Shown here: positions 53,393 through 61,915 of the stretch, one piece after another
Layout of the letters: every line of letters starts with the position of its first letter
How positions within the stretch are numbered: position 1 is the stretch's first letter
Source: Paramacrobiotus metropolitanus
Taxonomy: Eukaryota; Tardigrada; Eutardigrada; Parachela; Macrobiotidae
NCBI RefSeq assembly: GCF_019649055.1
Contig: NW_026570227.1
Coordinates: 1 to 64,000, forward strand
DNA length: 64,000 nt
Reading direction: 5' to 3'
The notes under the pieces: generated by a model
Databases searched by the model: none
Told to the model about the DNA's origin: nothing
The model's input: the letters and a program-made list of their open reading frames with translations, nothing else
Program-made: the position numbers and the translations under genes

Positions 53393-55060
53393 TTGTTTCT
53401 GTTTACGTGTAAAAGGGCTTACGTAGCTAAAACTAACACACGTGTCAGAAACATTAATAGCATCGTCCAAGTTATCCGATCATCAACGGAAACCAAAGAC
53501 ATGGATCAAGATACAGACGGTAACGAACCGGTCTCAACGGGTAGTCAGAGAGAACGGTCTCGGGGGTCAGAAAACCCTTACGAACGGAAAATAAAGCCAT
53601 TCACACGACCAGTAGAACACGAAAGAGCAACTCGAGCTCAGAAGACCTTTGGGAGGAAGGACACCAGAGGCTCAGAAGCCACATATCAAACGGCTCTGAG
53701 AGAAACTCAGAATGAGAGCTCGAGTGACGGAAATGGAAAAAGCTCCGAGCGACATGCCGGAGATAACACGGTAGACCAGGCAAAGGTCACCGATGAGAGA
53801 ATGGTCACAGACGGAGAAAACAAAGATGACCTGAAGGCCGAGACCGGAGGAATGGCACGGTCGGCCGAAAAAGTCAAGGAAAAGGCGGAACAAGAAGAGA
53901 AGGGAAACGATGAAATCAGTCAAAAGGTCACCGAAGGTGGTGACGCTGTCAGCGGCAACGAGCCGATTGACGAGGAAAAGGTCAAATTGGATGACCTTTC
54001 GGATAACTCATTGCTCTCTAAAGAACAGCTGGAAGAAAATGGTACCAGCCCCGTATCAAGTGAAAAATTTTACACTGACGATGAGGATGAAACGACGATG
54101 CAGATATCCTTCCACACTGCAATGAAGGAAGCTGACTTAACGAAAGGGATTGTGCGAACGATCGTTCATGAAAAGTTGGAGGAGACCTTTGAGGGAATAG
54201 CGTCAGGAAAGGCTGACAACGAAAGGTCATCAACACCTCCCGTATCGAATGAAGCGAAACAGCGAATCAGAGAGCTAGAAAAGCTTCTCGATGAAAAAGA
54301 TGAGCAAGCATTTGCTGCCCTACGAGAACAACGAAACAAAACCATCGAAGTCGAAGCAAGAGTATTCCAATTAGAACAGGAAAAGGTCACGCTGGAAGAA
54401 GAGGCAACACAATGGAAGGTCAAATATGCTGCCCAGAGACAGGCTGCGGAAGAGCTGAAGAAAATGGTAGACGATAAAGACATGGAAGGAATCCTCGCAG
54501 TAGAGGACCTCAACAACAGTCTGTCCGAAGAATCAGCTGAAGGGTCACGAGAGATAGCGGAATTAAAGAATGAGCGTGACCTTTTGCAGTCAAAGGTCAA
54601 TGAGGCCGAGAAGAAGCGTGATGAGTGCTTGGCCAATGCGACAAAGTTCACAGGGAAGGTCTCCAGCTTAACAGCAGACATCTCAAAACTAAGGGATGAC
54701 CTTAAGTCACGCGAGGATAACATCAAGACGTTGCAAACGGAATTACAAGAGCGGAAAAGGAAGCAAAACGAAGTAGAGGGCCAGAGAGATCAAGCAGCGA
54801 AGGGGCTCCTTGAACTGGCAGAAACGACGAAGATCGAACTCAAACGACTAAGCGATGAAATCGACAGTCAAAAGAAAGAAGTTAAGAAGTGGTCAACCTC
54901 AGCACAACAGAGTGACGAACGGGTCACCGTGCTAGGGGTTCAGAATAGAGAAGGGCAACTGAAAACTGAGAATCAAAAGGAAGAAATCGCTAAATTAAGC
55001 AATGAACTGGTAGAAATGGCCACCTCGGTAATGGAAAAGGATGATAAAATCACCGACTGA
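53393..55060 (+). CDS. Coiled-coil ORF upstream of gag
   Basis: A 555-codon open frame; the Met at 53502 (MDQDTDGNEP) is a better start than the upstream one, which begins in leader-like sequence. Residues 40-280 are disordered, charged and rich in Glu, Lys and Ser. From about residue 285 to the end it is a long Glu/Lys/Leu heptad coiled coil (for example IRELEKLLDEKDEQ, LKSREDNIKTLQTEL). It ends in TGA and is in the same frame as gag. Ty3/gypsy elements normally lack such a protein; it may be a gag extension or a separate assembly or trafficking factor. No homologue recognised. Confidence 0.6.
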   Translation: MFLFTCKRAYVAKTNTRVRNINSIVQVIRSSTETKDMDQDTDGNEPVSTGSQRERSRGSENPYERKIKPFTRPVEHERATRAQKTFGRKDTRGSEATYQTALRETQNESSSDGNGKSSERHAGDNTVDQAKVTDERMVTDGENKDDLKAETGGMARSAEKVKEKAEQEEKGNDEISQKVTEGGDAVSGNEPIDEEKVKLDDLSDNSLLSKEQLEENGTSPVSSEKFYTDDEDETTMQISFHTAMKEADLTKGIVRTIVHEKLEETFEGIASGKADNERSSTPPVSNEAKQRIRELEKLLDEKDEQAFAALREQRNKTIEVEARVFQLEQEKVTLEEEATQWKVKYAAQRQAAEELKKMVDDKDMEGILAVEDLNNSLSEESAEGSREIAELKNERDLLQSKVNEAEKKRDECLANATKFTGKVSSLTADISKLRDDLKSREDNIKTLQTELQERKRKQNEVEGQRDQAAKGLLELAETTKIELKRLSDEIDSQKKEVKKWSTSAQQSDERVTVLGVQNREGQLKTENQKEEIAKLSNELVEMATSVMEKDDKITD

Positions 55061-55087
55061 AAAGCTCAAGAAGACAAAAGACGAACA

Positions 55088-55327
55088 ATGCAAAGCGAAA
55101 CGGAAGAGTCTCCGCACCCGGGATATGGCGAAGTCCACACGATTAAGGAAGTTCATTTCAAAGCTCCCTTAAAGACGGGGACTGGCCGAAGCGACGGCCA
55201 TGATGAAGATAAGGTCAAAGCTGAAAAGGTCACCGACGATACTGAGTTGGCGAAGGGGCACTCAGGACCGATCGGTGGGGTCAATCCTCGGCAACAAGAA
55301 ACAGGACCGAGGGAAACAATCGTCTAA
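55088..55327 (+). CDS. Short frame between coiled-coil ORF and gag
   Basis: 80 codons in the same frame as the preceding and following ORFs, separated by a TGA before, and TAA and TAG after. Its sequence style (Lys/Glu/Thr, KVKAEKVTDD) continues that of its neighbours, so this is probably the hinge of one long gag-like protein now interrupted by stops. Near 55312-55450 a neighbouring frame is also open and charged. Confidence 0.35.
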   Translation: MQSETEESPHPGYGEVHTIKEVHFKAPLKTGTGRSDGHDEDKVKAEKVTDDTELAKGHSGPIGGVNPRQQETGPRETIV

Positions 55328-55405
55328 TCGTCTACAAATCTGACCATCAGCCAGATAATCACGAAGATCCACGAGTTCGCCAAAACGAGCAGGAAAGGGT
55401 AGCTC

Positions 55406-57295
55406 GTGAAGAGGAGAGGCGAAAGAGAATACCGCGCGGAATACCACGCTGAAGCACAGCGACTCCGTCGCGAAGAACGGGAATTCAGAGGTTACATGAG
55501 AGCCATGGCCCGGAAATCCGCGTTGATCGACTACAACGGCAACCGAGAAGCTTTACTTGGTTGGATCCGTCAGGTCAAGGAGACTCAGAAGACGTGTGAC
55601 CTTTCGGAGGCAGCAATGATGCTGGAAGTCGCCAACGCAGTCAAAGGGGACGCGAAGGCATGGTTTGACGCGGAAAGAGAAATCGATGATGAAGAAGAGG
55701 CGGAAGAACTAACCGTCGATGAATGGATGACGAAGTTCAAAGAACACTTTGGCGATCGTGACGAAGGGGTCAACGCCTTAAGGGAAGCTATGAAAAGAAA
55801 GTTTGAGGCCGGCAAAGAAACGCTTGATCAATTCTATCAGGCGATCATGCGCTTCAAATCGAAACGGATCATTACAGAGAAGCAGGCCATCGGATTCCTA
55901 ATTCAAGGATGTAAGAACGACAGTGACCTTTATAAGGCACTCCGAGCACAGAAATTCCATAACCCAATAGATATCAAGGAATTCTTCCGCACCTGGTCGA
56001 CTGGCGAAGAAAAGTATAAGGTCACGAGAGGCAACCGAGTCCAAGATGATTGCGTGATCATCCGATCGGGCCAGATCGAAGAAGTCGCGAATGGGCGACA
56101 GAACCAGTCGTGCTCGGCGCAGGCGCCAGGATACAATACGGAATTCCCGCCGTTAGGCACTCAAGAGATGACCTTTGGCAACGGTCGAAATGAAGGTCAG
56201 GTATCGTACGCGACGATCGCGGCGATCCAAACGGCCGTCCAAGAAGTAACCAAGCCTGCGATCGCGGCGATCCAAGCATCAGCTCAGCAAGCAGCAAGGC
56301 CGAAACAGAACCCACAAGAAAACGTGCAAAGAAACGCCCTGAATGGAGGGCTCGGTGGCCAAGGAATGGCTCAGGCGAACCCGGGCTTTGCTGGCCAGGG
56401 ATTCAACGGTGGCGGAGGAAATCAAGGAAACTTCCGACCGAACCGTGGACAAGGAAATAAAGGACCACGATACGGGTCGCGAGTAGAGCGCCTGTTCACC
56501 ATGATCGACGGATGGATGGCCAATAACGCGCTGACATGCCATAACTGCATATACGGCAACCACTACACACAAGCGTGTTCGTTCGCGGGAACACCGTGGA
56601 ATCAGAACCCCAACCGGGTCGTGTATGAAGAATGGTTGATGCTGCGTAACAATCATGGCGGATGGCGCAACGCAATGGCAAATGGTTATGTGCCACAATC
56701 ACGCCAATGCGGACGGTATGCTGGTCAAGGTGGCCAAGGGAACTTCGCCGGTCAAGGTGGCCAGGCCAACTACAACAATCAAGGAGGCCAGGGCAATTTT
56801 GGCGGCCAAGGGAATTTCGCTGGTCAAGGTGGCCAGTGGAACAACGGAGGTCAAGGCAGCCAGGATAACTTCGGAGGCCAAGGTAACTTCGCCGGTCAAG
56901 GTGGCCAAGGCGGAGGAAACGGCGGATATGGCCCGGTTAGAGGCGGCTTCCGAGGTAGAGGCAGAGGCCGCGGCGGAAATCGCGGAAATTACGGCGGCGG
57001 CCAATGGAATGGTGGTGGTCAAGGTGGCCAATGGAACGGTGCTGGTCAAGGAGGTCAGTGGAATAACGGTGGTCAAGGTGGCGATAATTTTGCCGGTCAA
57101 GGTGGCCAGGGCAATTTCGCCGGTCAAGGTGGCCAGGGCGACTTCGGCGGGCAGCAAGGCGGCTTCGTCGGTGGGAACCAGAACGGTTTCGGTCAGCAAG
57201 GCGGAGGCTTTAACTTCGCCCCGGCGAATGGTGCCGGTCAGGCGCAAGGTGCGCCAGTCCAGGGAATGGTCCAGGGAAACGTTCAAGGTCAGTAG
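55406..57295 (+). CDS. Gag polyprotein with zinc knuckle and Gly/Gln-rich tail
   Basis: 629 codons. Residues 40-205 have the helical capsid-domain pattern of retrotransposon gag (LLGWIRQV, AKAWFDAERE, FKEHFGDRDEG, TLDQFYQAIMRFKS, FLIQGCKND). Residues 376-389 form a CCHC zinc knuckle, CHNCIYGNHYTQAC (Cys-x2-Cys-x4-His-x4-Cys). Residues 435-620 are a low-complexity domain of GQGGQ and NFAGQGG units with a central RGRGRGRGGNRG box, like FUS-type RGG/prion-like RNA-binding tails. TAG at 57293 is preceded by a frameshift site. No upstream Met is near the start of the frame; the N-terminus probably comes from the preceding frame. Confidence 0.7.
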   Translation: MKRRGEREYRAEYHAEAQRLRREEREFRGYMRAMARKSALIDYNGNREALLGWIRQVKETQKTCDLSEAAMMLEVANAVKGDAKAWFDAEREIDDEEEAEELTVDEWMTKFKEHFGDRDEGVNALREAMKRKFEAGKETLDQFYQAIMRFKSKRIITEKQAIGFLIQGCKNDSDLYKALRAQKFHNPIDIKEFFRTWSTGEEKYKVTRGNRVQDDCVIIRSGQIEEVANGRQNQSCSAQAPGYNTEFPPLGTQEMTFGNGRNEGQVSYATIAAIQTAVQEVTKPAIAAIQASAQQAARPKQNPQENVQRNALNGGLGGQGMAQANPGFAGQGFNGGGGNQGNFRPNRGQGNKGPRYGSRVERLFTMIDGWMANNALTCHNCIYGNHYTQACSFAGTPWNQNPNRVVYEEWLMLRNNHGGWRNAMANGYVPQSRQCGRYAGQGGQGNFAGQGGQANYNNQGGQGNFGGQGNFAGQGGQWNNGGQGSQDNFGGQGNFAGQGGQGGGNGGYGPVRGGFRGRGRGRGGNRGNYGGGQWNGGGQGGQWNGAGQGGQWNNGGQGGDNFAGQGGQGNFAGQGGQGDFGGQQGGFVGGNQNGFGQQGGGFNFAPANGAGQAQGAPVQGMVQGNVQGQ

Positions 57296-58455
57296 GCGCC
57301 GGTGAGCCTACTTATCGTCCGGAACCGAAACCACCGGATATAGAGGAGCAAGGTGCTCCGCTGCAGGCAAAGACCGCAGCGAGAAAGGGATGCTGCGAAA
57401 GTAACGCAAAGACCCGGAAAAGAAATCCGAGGATTCGAGAAAATAACTCGAAATCGAGCGAAGGGGCTCATAAAGGACAAGAGAAGGGTTTAAAAAGACT
57501 GCCGCAAGGACGGAAGAATTTGACCGAAAGGTCACCGCAGAAAGTAACTGCGGGGAGTCAAGAAAATAACTTGACTCAACCGGGGCCGACCGAAAGGTCA
57601 CCGCAGAAAGTAACTGCGGGGAACAGGGTTGACGGAAGGGCCTCAACTCTGCATCCGGGACAGCAGAAAGTAACTGCAAATCAAGAAAGTCACGAAAGTA
57701 ACGTGACGCTGCAAGGACAGCAGACCCAAAGGTCACCGCGGAAAGCAACCGCGAGGAAGAGTGAAGCTACTCTGCGAAAGACGCAAGCGGAAATCTCAAG
57801 CGAAGAGGATGATGAAACACATCACGCGAGATTCCGAAAGTTCGTCGAAAATACGTTTGAATTTGACAGAATGACCGTAACCGTACAACGAACGCATGAA
57901 GGCGGTCCGGATAGACCGAAATTCCTTGAGCAGATGGCAAAAGTATTTCAAGCAAGAGCTGCCGAGGAAGATCACGGAAGGGCCGTGACTGCGCAAGGAG
58001 CGCAAGAGACCGAAAGGTCACCTTAAGCGAGAGTTGAAGAAGTGAAAGGTCACGAGAGATTGCCAGTGCAGCAGACTCAAGAGTCACTGAAAGAGAAAGG
58101 TCACGGTGAAGTCGCCGATGAACCGAAAGGTCAAGAAAGTAACTTGACTCTGCGAATGGCGCAGCAAACAGTGAAACAGAGCGAAGGGGCACAGCAAGTC
58201 TCAGATGACTCTCTCGATGAGGCAAACACTCTACAACAGAAGAATGAGTGGCAAAAAGTCGCTTACAGGCCGAATGGACGGCACGGTATGTGGAAACCAG
58301 TTCCTCCGCCACAAAGGTCACCGCAAGATGTGAGAATCTCCAGAGAAGCTTCCTGGGAAGAAAGAGAGAAACAAGATTGGCGGATGAGAAAGCATCTCGA
58401 GGAAATGGTAAAAGCTTCACAACCGAAAGTACTGGAAAGAGAAGAACCAATGTGA
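57214..58455 (+). CDS. Spacer ORF behind gag (-1 frame), one internal TAA
   Basis: Open from 57214 to a TAA at 58024-58026, then open again in the same frame to TGA at 58453-58455. The protein is Lys/Glu/Gln/Ser/Thr-rich without a fold I can name; TERSPQKVTAG is repeated. It overlaps gag by 82 bases and the protease frame by 44 bases (58412-58455), so it links the two. Its main feature is at RNA level: nearly all hairpins of the array lie here. Confidence 0.5.
57274..57312 (+). promoter_or_regulatory. -1 programmed frameshift signal, gag to spacer ORF
   Basis: GGGAAAC at 57274-57280 lies in the gag frame as G GGA AAC, the X-XXY-YYZ form. Eleven bases later a 7-bp stem, AGTAGGC with GCCTACT and an 8-base loop, encloses the gag stop. 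The -1 frame is open from 57214 to 58026. Confidence 0.65.
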
Positions 58456-58470
58456 CGAAAATAACCGTCA
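57394..58470 (+). repeat. Array of hairpins with constant AAARYAA loop
   Basis: Stems with a 7-base loop AAAGTAA, AAAATAA or AAAGCAA: 57394-57408 (TGCG), 57434-57452 (TTCGAG), 57535-57553 and 57601-57619 (CCGCAG), 57555-57577 (GAGTCAAG, 8 bp), 57663-57677 (GCAG), 57689-57707 (GTCACG), 57737-57753 (CGCGG), 58130-58148 (GTCAAG); 58453-58470 (TGACG) has 8 loop bases. Others have short loops: TGACC-GAAA-GGTCA at 57521, TCACGG around AAGGG at 57972, TGCGC around AAGGA at 57990, CTGCG around AATGG at 58150, AGAGT around GAAGCT at 57758. Each right arm is the exact complement of its own left arm. Confidence 0.85.
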
Positions 58471-58558
58471 GTTTCGAGAGCGGATTGAGAAGGGTGAATT
58501 ACCGCCTCAGTATGGTGAGAAAGTACCTTTACAAAGGTCACTAAATGGTGGATTTTTC

Positions 58559-61500
58559 ATGTCAAGACCGGAAAGGTCACCGGACTTAGCGCAAACTCCG
58601 CAGAAGGAGAAGTCGTATGACATGACAGAAGCAATCCGGAATGACAACGAAAGGTCACCGCCAAGAACTGACGGATTGTCATCTCAAATCGATCCCACTC
58701 GCACGAATAACGAAATTGCGAAAAAGATTACGGAATGGATGAAAGAAAACGACCATAAGATGGTTGTGTACGAAAGGTCACCAGAGAAAAAGAGTGAAGA
58801 TGACGAGATGACCTTTGCGGATGAAATTACGCAAGAGATAATGGCAGAGTTGCAAGAAAAACCGTCCAAAGATGTGCGCAATGAAAGGTCACAATACGAA
58901 GTTATTGCGCAAGTGATAAAAGGTCACGAGAACGCACAAGAGAAGGGTTTAATGTGCGAAGTGGCAAAGGTCACGGGCAAAGAAATCGCCGCGAAAGAGC
59001 AGACGAACACCTTACCGAAATCAAAGGGGATAGAAAAGTTCTCAGACGTGCGACCCGACGTACCGAAACGGATAGATCGTTGGAGCTCAAAAGGTCTGAT
59101 AGAGAGCAAGCATGCTGCACCAATCCCAGTCAAGTGTCGAATAAGAGTCTTGAAACTCGAAGATGGAAACTTACCGAAACGTATCGAAGCTTATACACAT
59201 GAAGTCAAAATTGGAAATAAAAAGGTCATGGCAATGCTTGACACTGGCGCAGAGACGTCTTTGATTTGTCAACAGTTCTGTGAAAGGAATGGCCTCCAGA
59301 CTGTAAGACTACCACCGAAAAAGAAGGTGATGATCAAAGGGATCAGCGGAACGTCAGGCTTCGAAGTAACGCACTACTGCGTAGCACCAGTGACCTTAAG
59401 AAGGAAAACGAGTCAACACTCGTTCTACGTCAGACCAGCGTCAGACGATGTTCAAGTTCTATTGGGATTCGACTTCCTCGCAAAGAAATTCATCCTGATA
59501 GACGGGGATGACGAGGAAGAACGAGAAACTGAAGCCGAAGATGACGAGCCGAAATCCTCTGCAAAAGTCAATGCAGGAAAGGTCACCGAACTTCAACAAA
59601 GAAATAATTCGGGGCAAACGGCTATCCCAGTACCAGAGGCACAGGGATCGAATGATAAGAAACAAAATGAGAATGGTAAAAATCTAATCCCAGTACCAGA
59701 GGCACAGGGATTAGAAAAGGCTGAAAGAAGCAAAAGGTCACTGAAGTCGAAAGGGACACAAAGGTCACCAACAATGGAACAAATCAAGATTATGCAAGCA
59801 GAAGCACTGATTGCAAAGAAACAGTCGCTAGTGCCAGGAATGGAGTGGTCAAGGCTACTCCCAGTACCAGAGGCACTGGGCACGAGAATGGTTGGGCCCA
59901 GGACAGAGCCAGGACTGATGAACAGCGACGAAAGAGCATTATTCTCGGAAATACGAGATCAAGCCAGGAAACAACTGGATGCGAAGAAAATAGAGCATGG
60001 TTCTCAACATATTTTCGAACCACGCACTGTCGATGAAACACGCAACAAAGCAAGAGGGCGAGAGAAAGGTCGAGACACGCGCCCGCGCAAAGAGGTAGCA
60101 GACAGTAAGCGTCGTCATACTTTCGAACCACGCCCTGCTGATAAAGATGTCGAAGTCATTGAGGTATCCTCCGGAGATAGCGTAGTTGAAATCGAAAAGG
60201 ACGACGAATGGACAGATACCGATTCCGGAGAAACGGATAAGCGAGTTATCGTCCGTCCCGAACCGAGACAACGGATGCCGGAAGGGAACAATCGCGTCAT
60301 TTCCCGCAAACCAAGAGAATGGACTGCGGAAGAGAGAGCAACCTCTTGCCATCACGATTGGCACGACAGCGATGACCTTTCGATAGCGCGACCTCAAGAA
60401 AGATGTGCAAAATGCATGCAAGAAATGACACAAGATGACCTTTCGGAATGGCCGAAATGCAATGCAGCAATTGCACGTCATAAAAGACAAGAAGAAAAAG
60501 AGGTCAAATCGATTATCAGAACACTTCCCATGCCGGAGCTGTCAAAAGCAACTTACCTTTGGCAATGTTATCGAGAATGGTTATCGGTAGTCAAGAACTA
60601 CATCATCTCCAGAGGGAAGTGGCTCCACCATTGGCAGCAAGAAGCGGATAACTTCATTCCCGAAAAGGCGGATAAAAGCGACCCGTGGTATACAAACCCG
60701 ATCACAAAGCTCGACAGAGAAAGGCGACGAGCAATGGAAGAGAACGAAATATTGGAGCAAGCGAGAGTTGACTTATTCTGGGAATTCAGAGTTAATTATC
60801 TATGGAAAGGTCAAGAACGAGCGATCATTTTCCCAATCGGACTCGGCACAGTAGTGTACGAATTATTTGACCTTTACCAGGCCTGCCTCAAAAAGGGGAG
60901 CTTAAGAGAATGGAATAAACAATGGGGCAAAATCCTCGAAGAAGTACCGATATTCACGGGAGAAATTCCGGAATTAAAGGTCACAAGAAAAAGACGCGAA
61001 CTTGGATTATTTGGTTATCCAAGAAAGAAAAAGGTGACCTTTGCACCAGACCCAGATGGAGTGGAGTATCCCGAAAGAGGCGGAGATACTTGGTGCATGT
61101 ATGAGACGGTACCGAAAAACGACTGGACTACAGAAGAGCTGATGGCAAATTGCGTCTTTATCGGCGATAAGAGACCAAAAGGTCACGGCACAAGCGCTGA
61201 AAAAGAGAGCGGCACAAGCGCCGAAGAAGAAAAGAACAAAGATAACGGCACAGGCGCCGAAGAAACCAAAGAAAAAGAACAAGAGGTCAGCACAAGCGCT
61301 GCTCAAGAAAACGGCACAGGCGCCGAAGAAGAGGAACCTTCACATACACCGTATGAGTTAGCTCAGATGATCAAGGAACTGAACCAGGCGATTCGGGACA
61401 AGGAAAACGGAATCCCGGTAACAGAGGCAAAAAAGGCTCAAATGTCGCCGCAAGAAAAGAAAGCAGCGTCGTTAGTGGCTTCACTACAAAGGTCACTCGG

Positions 61501-61915
61501 TAATGGCGAGGAAGGGCCGCCAACCGAGAAGAACGAAAGGTCACTAAACGCGATGCTGGAAGAGGAGCCAGAAAGGTCAGTTCCGAAAGTTGACGAAAGG
61601 TCACATGAAACTGGCGAGGAAGAGCCGCCAGTTGGAAAAGCAAAAAGGTCACAGAATACCGCTCAAGCAGATGATAGCTCGGAAGACGATGAAAGGGATA
61701 GGTCACGAGCAAGGATTCGCGCAACACGAACAAATCCAAGGATAGCTGCACGAAACGGACGGAAGTCCAAGGAAACGGACAAACCTCTGCCCGAAAAACG
61801 AAAAGCTAAAAAACTTAGCGCTCCCAAGGATGAAAGCGATGACCTTATAACAGAAAGTAAAGATGAAGGCGTCGACGAGCGTCGACGAGAAAAAGAGCAA
61901 AGGTCAAGAGCTTGA
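58559..61915 (+). CDS. Retroelement protease ORF with long unknown C-terminal domain
   Basis: 1118 codons from the ATG at 58559; the frame is open from 58412, so it may be entered by a +1 shift instead. Residues 225-320 are a retroviral-type aspartic protease: LDTGAETSLIC (catalytic Asp at residue 228), IKGISGTSG flap region and VLLGFDFL. Then a charged disordered part with three PVPEAQG-type repeats. Residues about 595-875 look folded and Trp-rich, beginning with a possible metal cluster (CHHDWHD ... CAKC), with no recognised family. The rest is Glu/Lys-rich with GTGAEEE and ERS repeats. RT comes 1100 residues after the protease, far more than usual. Confidence 0.65.
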   Translation: MSRPERSPDLAQTPQKEKSYDMTEAIRNDNERSPPRTDGLSSQIDPTRTNNEIAKKITEWMKENDHKMVVYERSPEKKSEDDEMTFADEITQEIMAELQEKPSKDVRNERSQYEVIAQVIKGHENAQEKGLMCEVAKVTGKEIAAKEQTNTLPKSKGIEKFSDVRPDVPKRIDRWSSKGLIESKHAAPIPVKCRIRVLKLEDGNLPKRIEAYTHEVKIGNKKVMAMLDTGAETSLICQQFCERNGLQTVRLPPKKKVMIKGISGTSGFEVTHYCVAPVTLRRKTSQHSFYVRPASDDVQVLLGFDFLAKKFILIDGDDEEERETEAEDDEPKSSAKVNAGKVTELQQRNNSGQTAIPVPEAQGSNDKKQNENGKNLIPVPEAQGLEKAERSKRSLKSKGTQRSPTMEQIKIMQAEALIAKKQSLVPGMEWSRLLPVPEALGTRMVGPRTEPGLMNSDERALFSEIRDQARKQLDAKKIEHGSQHIFEPRTVDETRNKARGREKGRDTRPRKEVADSKRRHTFEPRPADKDVEVIEVSSGDSVVEIEKDDEWTDTDSGETDKRVIVRPEPRQRMPEGNNRVISRKPREWTAEERATSCHHDWHDSDDLSIARPQERCAKCMQEMTQDDLSEWPKCNAAIARHKRQEEKEVKSIIRTLPMPELSKATYLWQCYREWLSVVKNYIISRGKWLHHWQQEADNFIPEKADKSDPWYTNPITKLDRERRRAMEENEILEQARVDLFWEFRVNYLWKGQERAIIFPIGLGTVVYELFDLYQACLKKGSLREWNKQWGKILEEVPIFTGEIPELKVTRKRRELGLFGYPRKKKVTFAPDPDGVEYPERGGDTWCMYETVPKNDWTTEELMANCVFIGDKRPKGHGTSAEKESGTSAEEEKNKDNGTGAEETKEKEQEVSTSAAQENGTGAEEEEPSHTPYELAQMIKELNQAIRDKENGIPVTEAKKAQMSPQEKKAASLVASLQRSLGNGEEGPPTEKNERSLNAMLEEEPERSVPKVDERSHETGEEEPPVGKAKRSQNTAQADDSSEDDERDRSRARIRATRTNPRIAARNGRKSKETDKPLPEKRKAKKLSAPKDESDDLITESKDEGVDERRREKEQRSRA
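59624..59880 (+). repeat. Three 23-bp interspersed direct repeats
   Basis: ATCCCAGTACCAGAGGCAC and four more bases at 59624-59646, 59687-59709 and, with two changes, 59858-59880. Encoded peptide: (I/L)PVPEA(Q/L)G. Confidence 0.9.

Noticed and set aside
54166-54726. Ser-rich minus-strand frame over the coiled-coil ORF
   Set aside because: Antisense shadow of Glu/Lys codons.
56699-57286. 195-codon minus-strand frame over gag tail
   Set aside because: Antisense of a Gly/Gln repeat; open because of the repeat.
53502-57295. Stops at 55058-55402 as programmed readthrough
   Set aside because: Three different stops in 350 bases and an open neighbouring frame fit mutation or indel better than readthrough.
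56700-58470. CRISPR-like array
   Set aside because: Repeats are coding Gly/Gln units or hairpins with variable stems, no constant repeat-spacer spacing, and the context is an animal retroelement.
59939-60490. 183-codon minus-strand frame over the protease ORF
   Set aside because: Antisense shadow, no domain.
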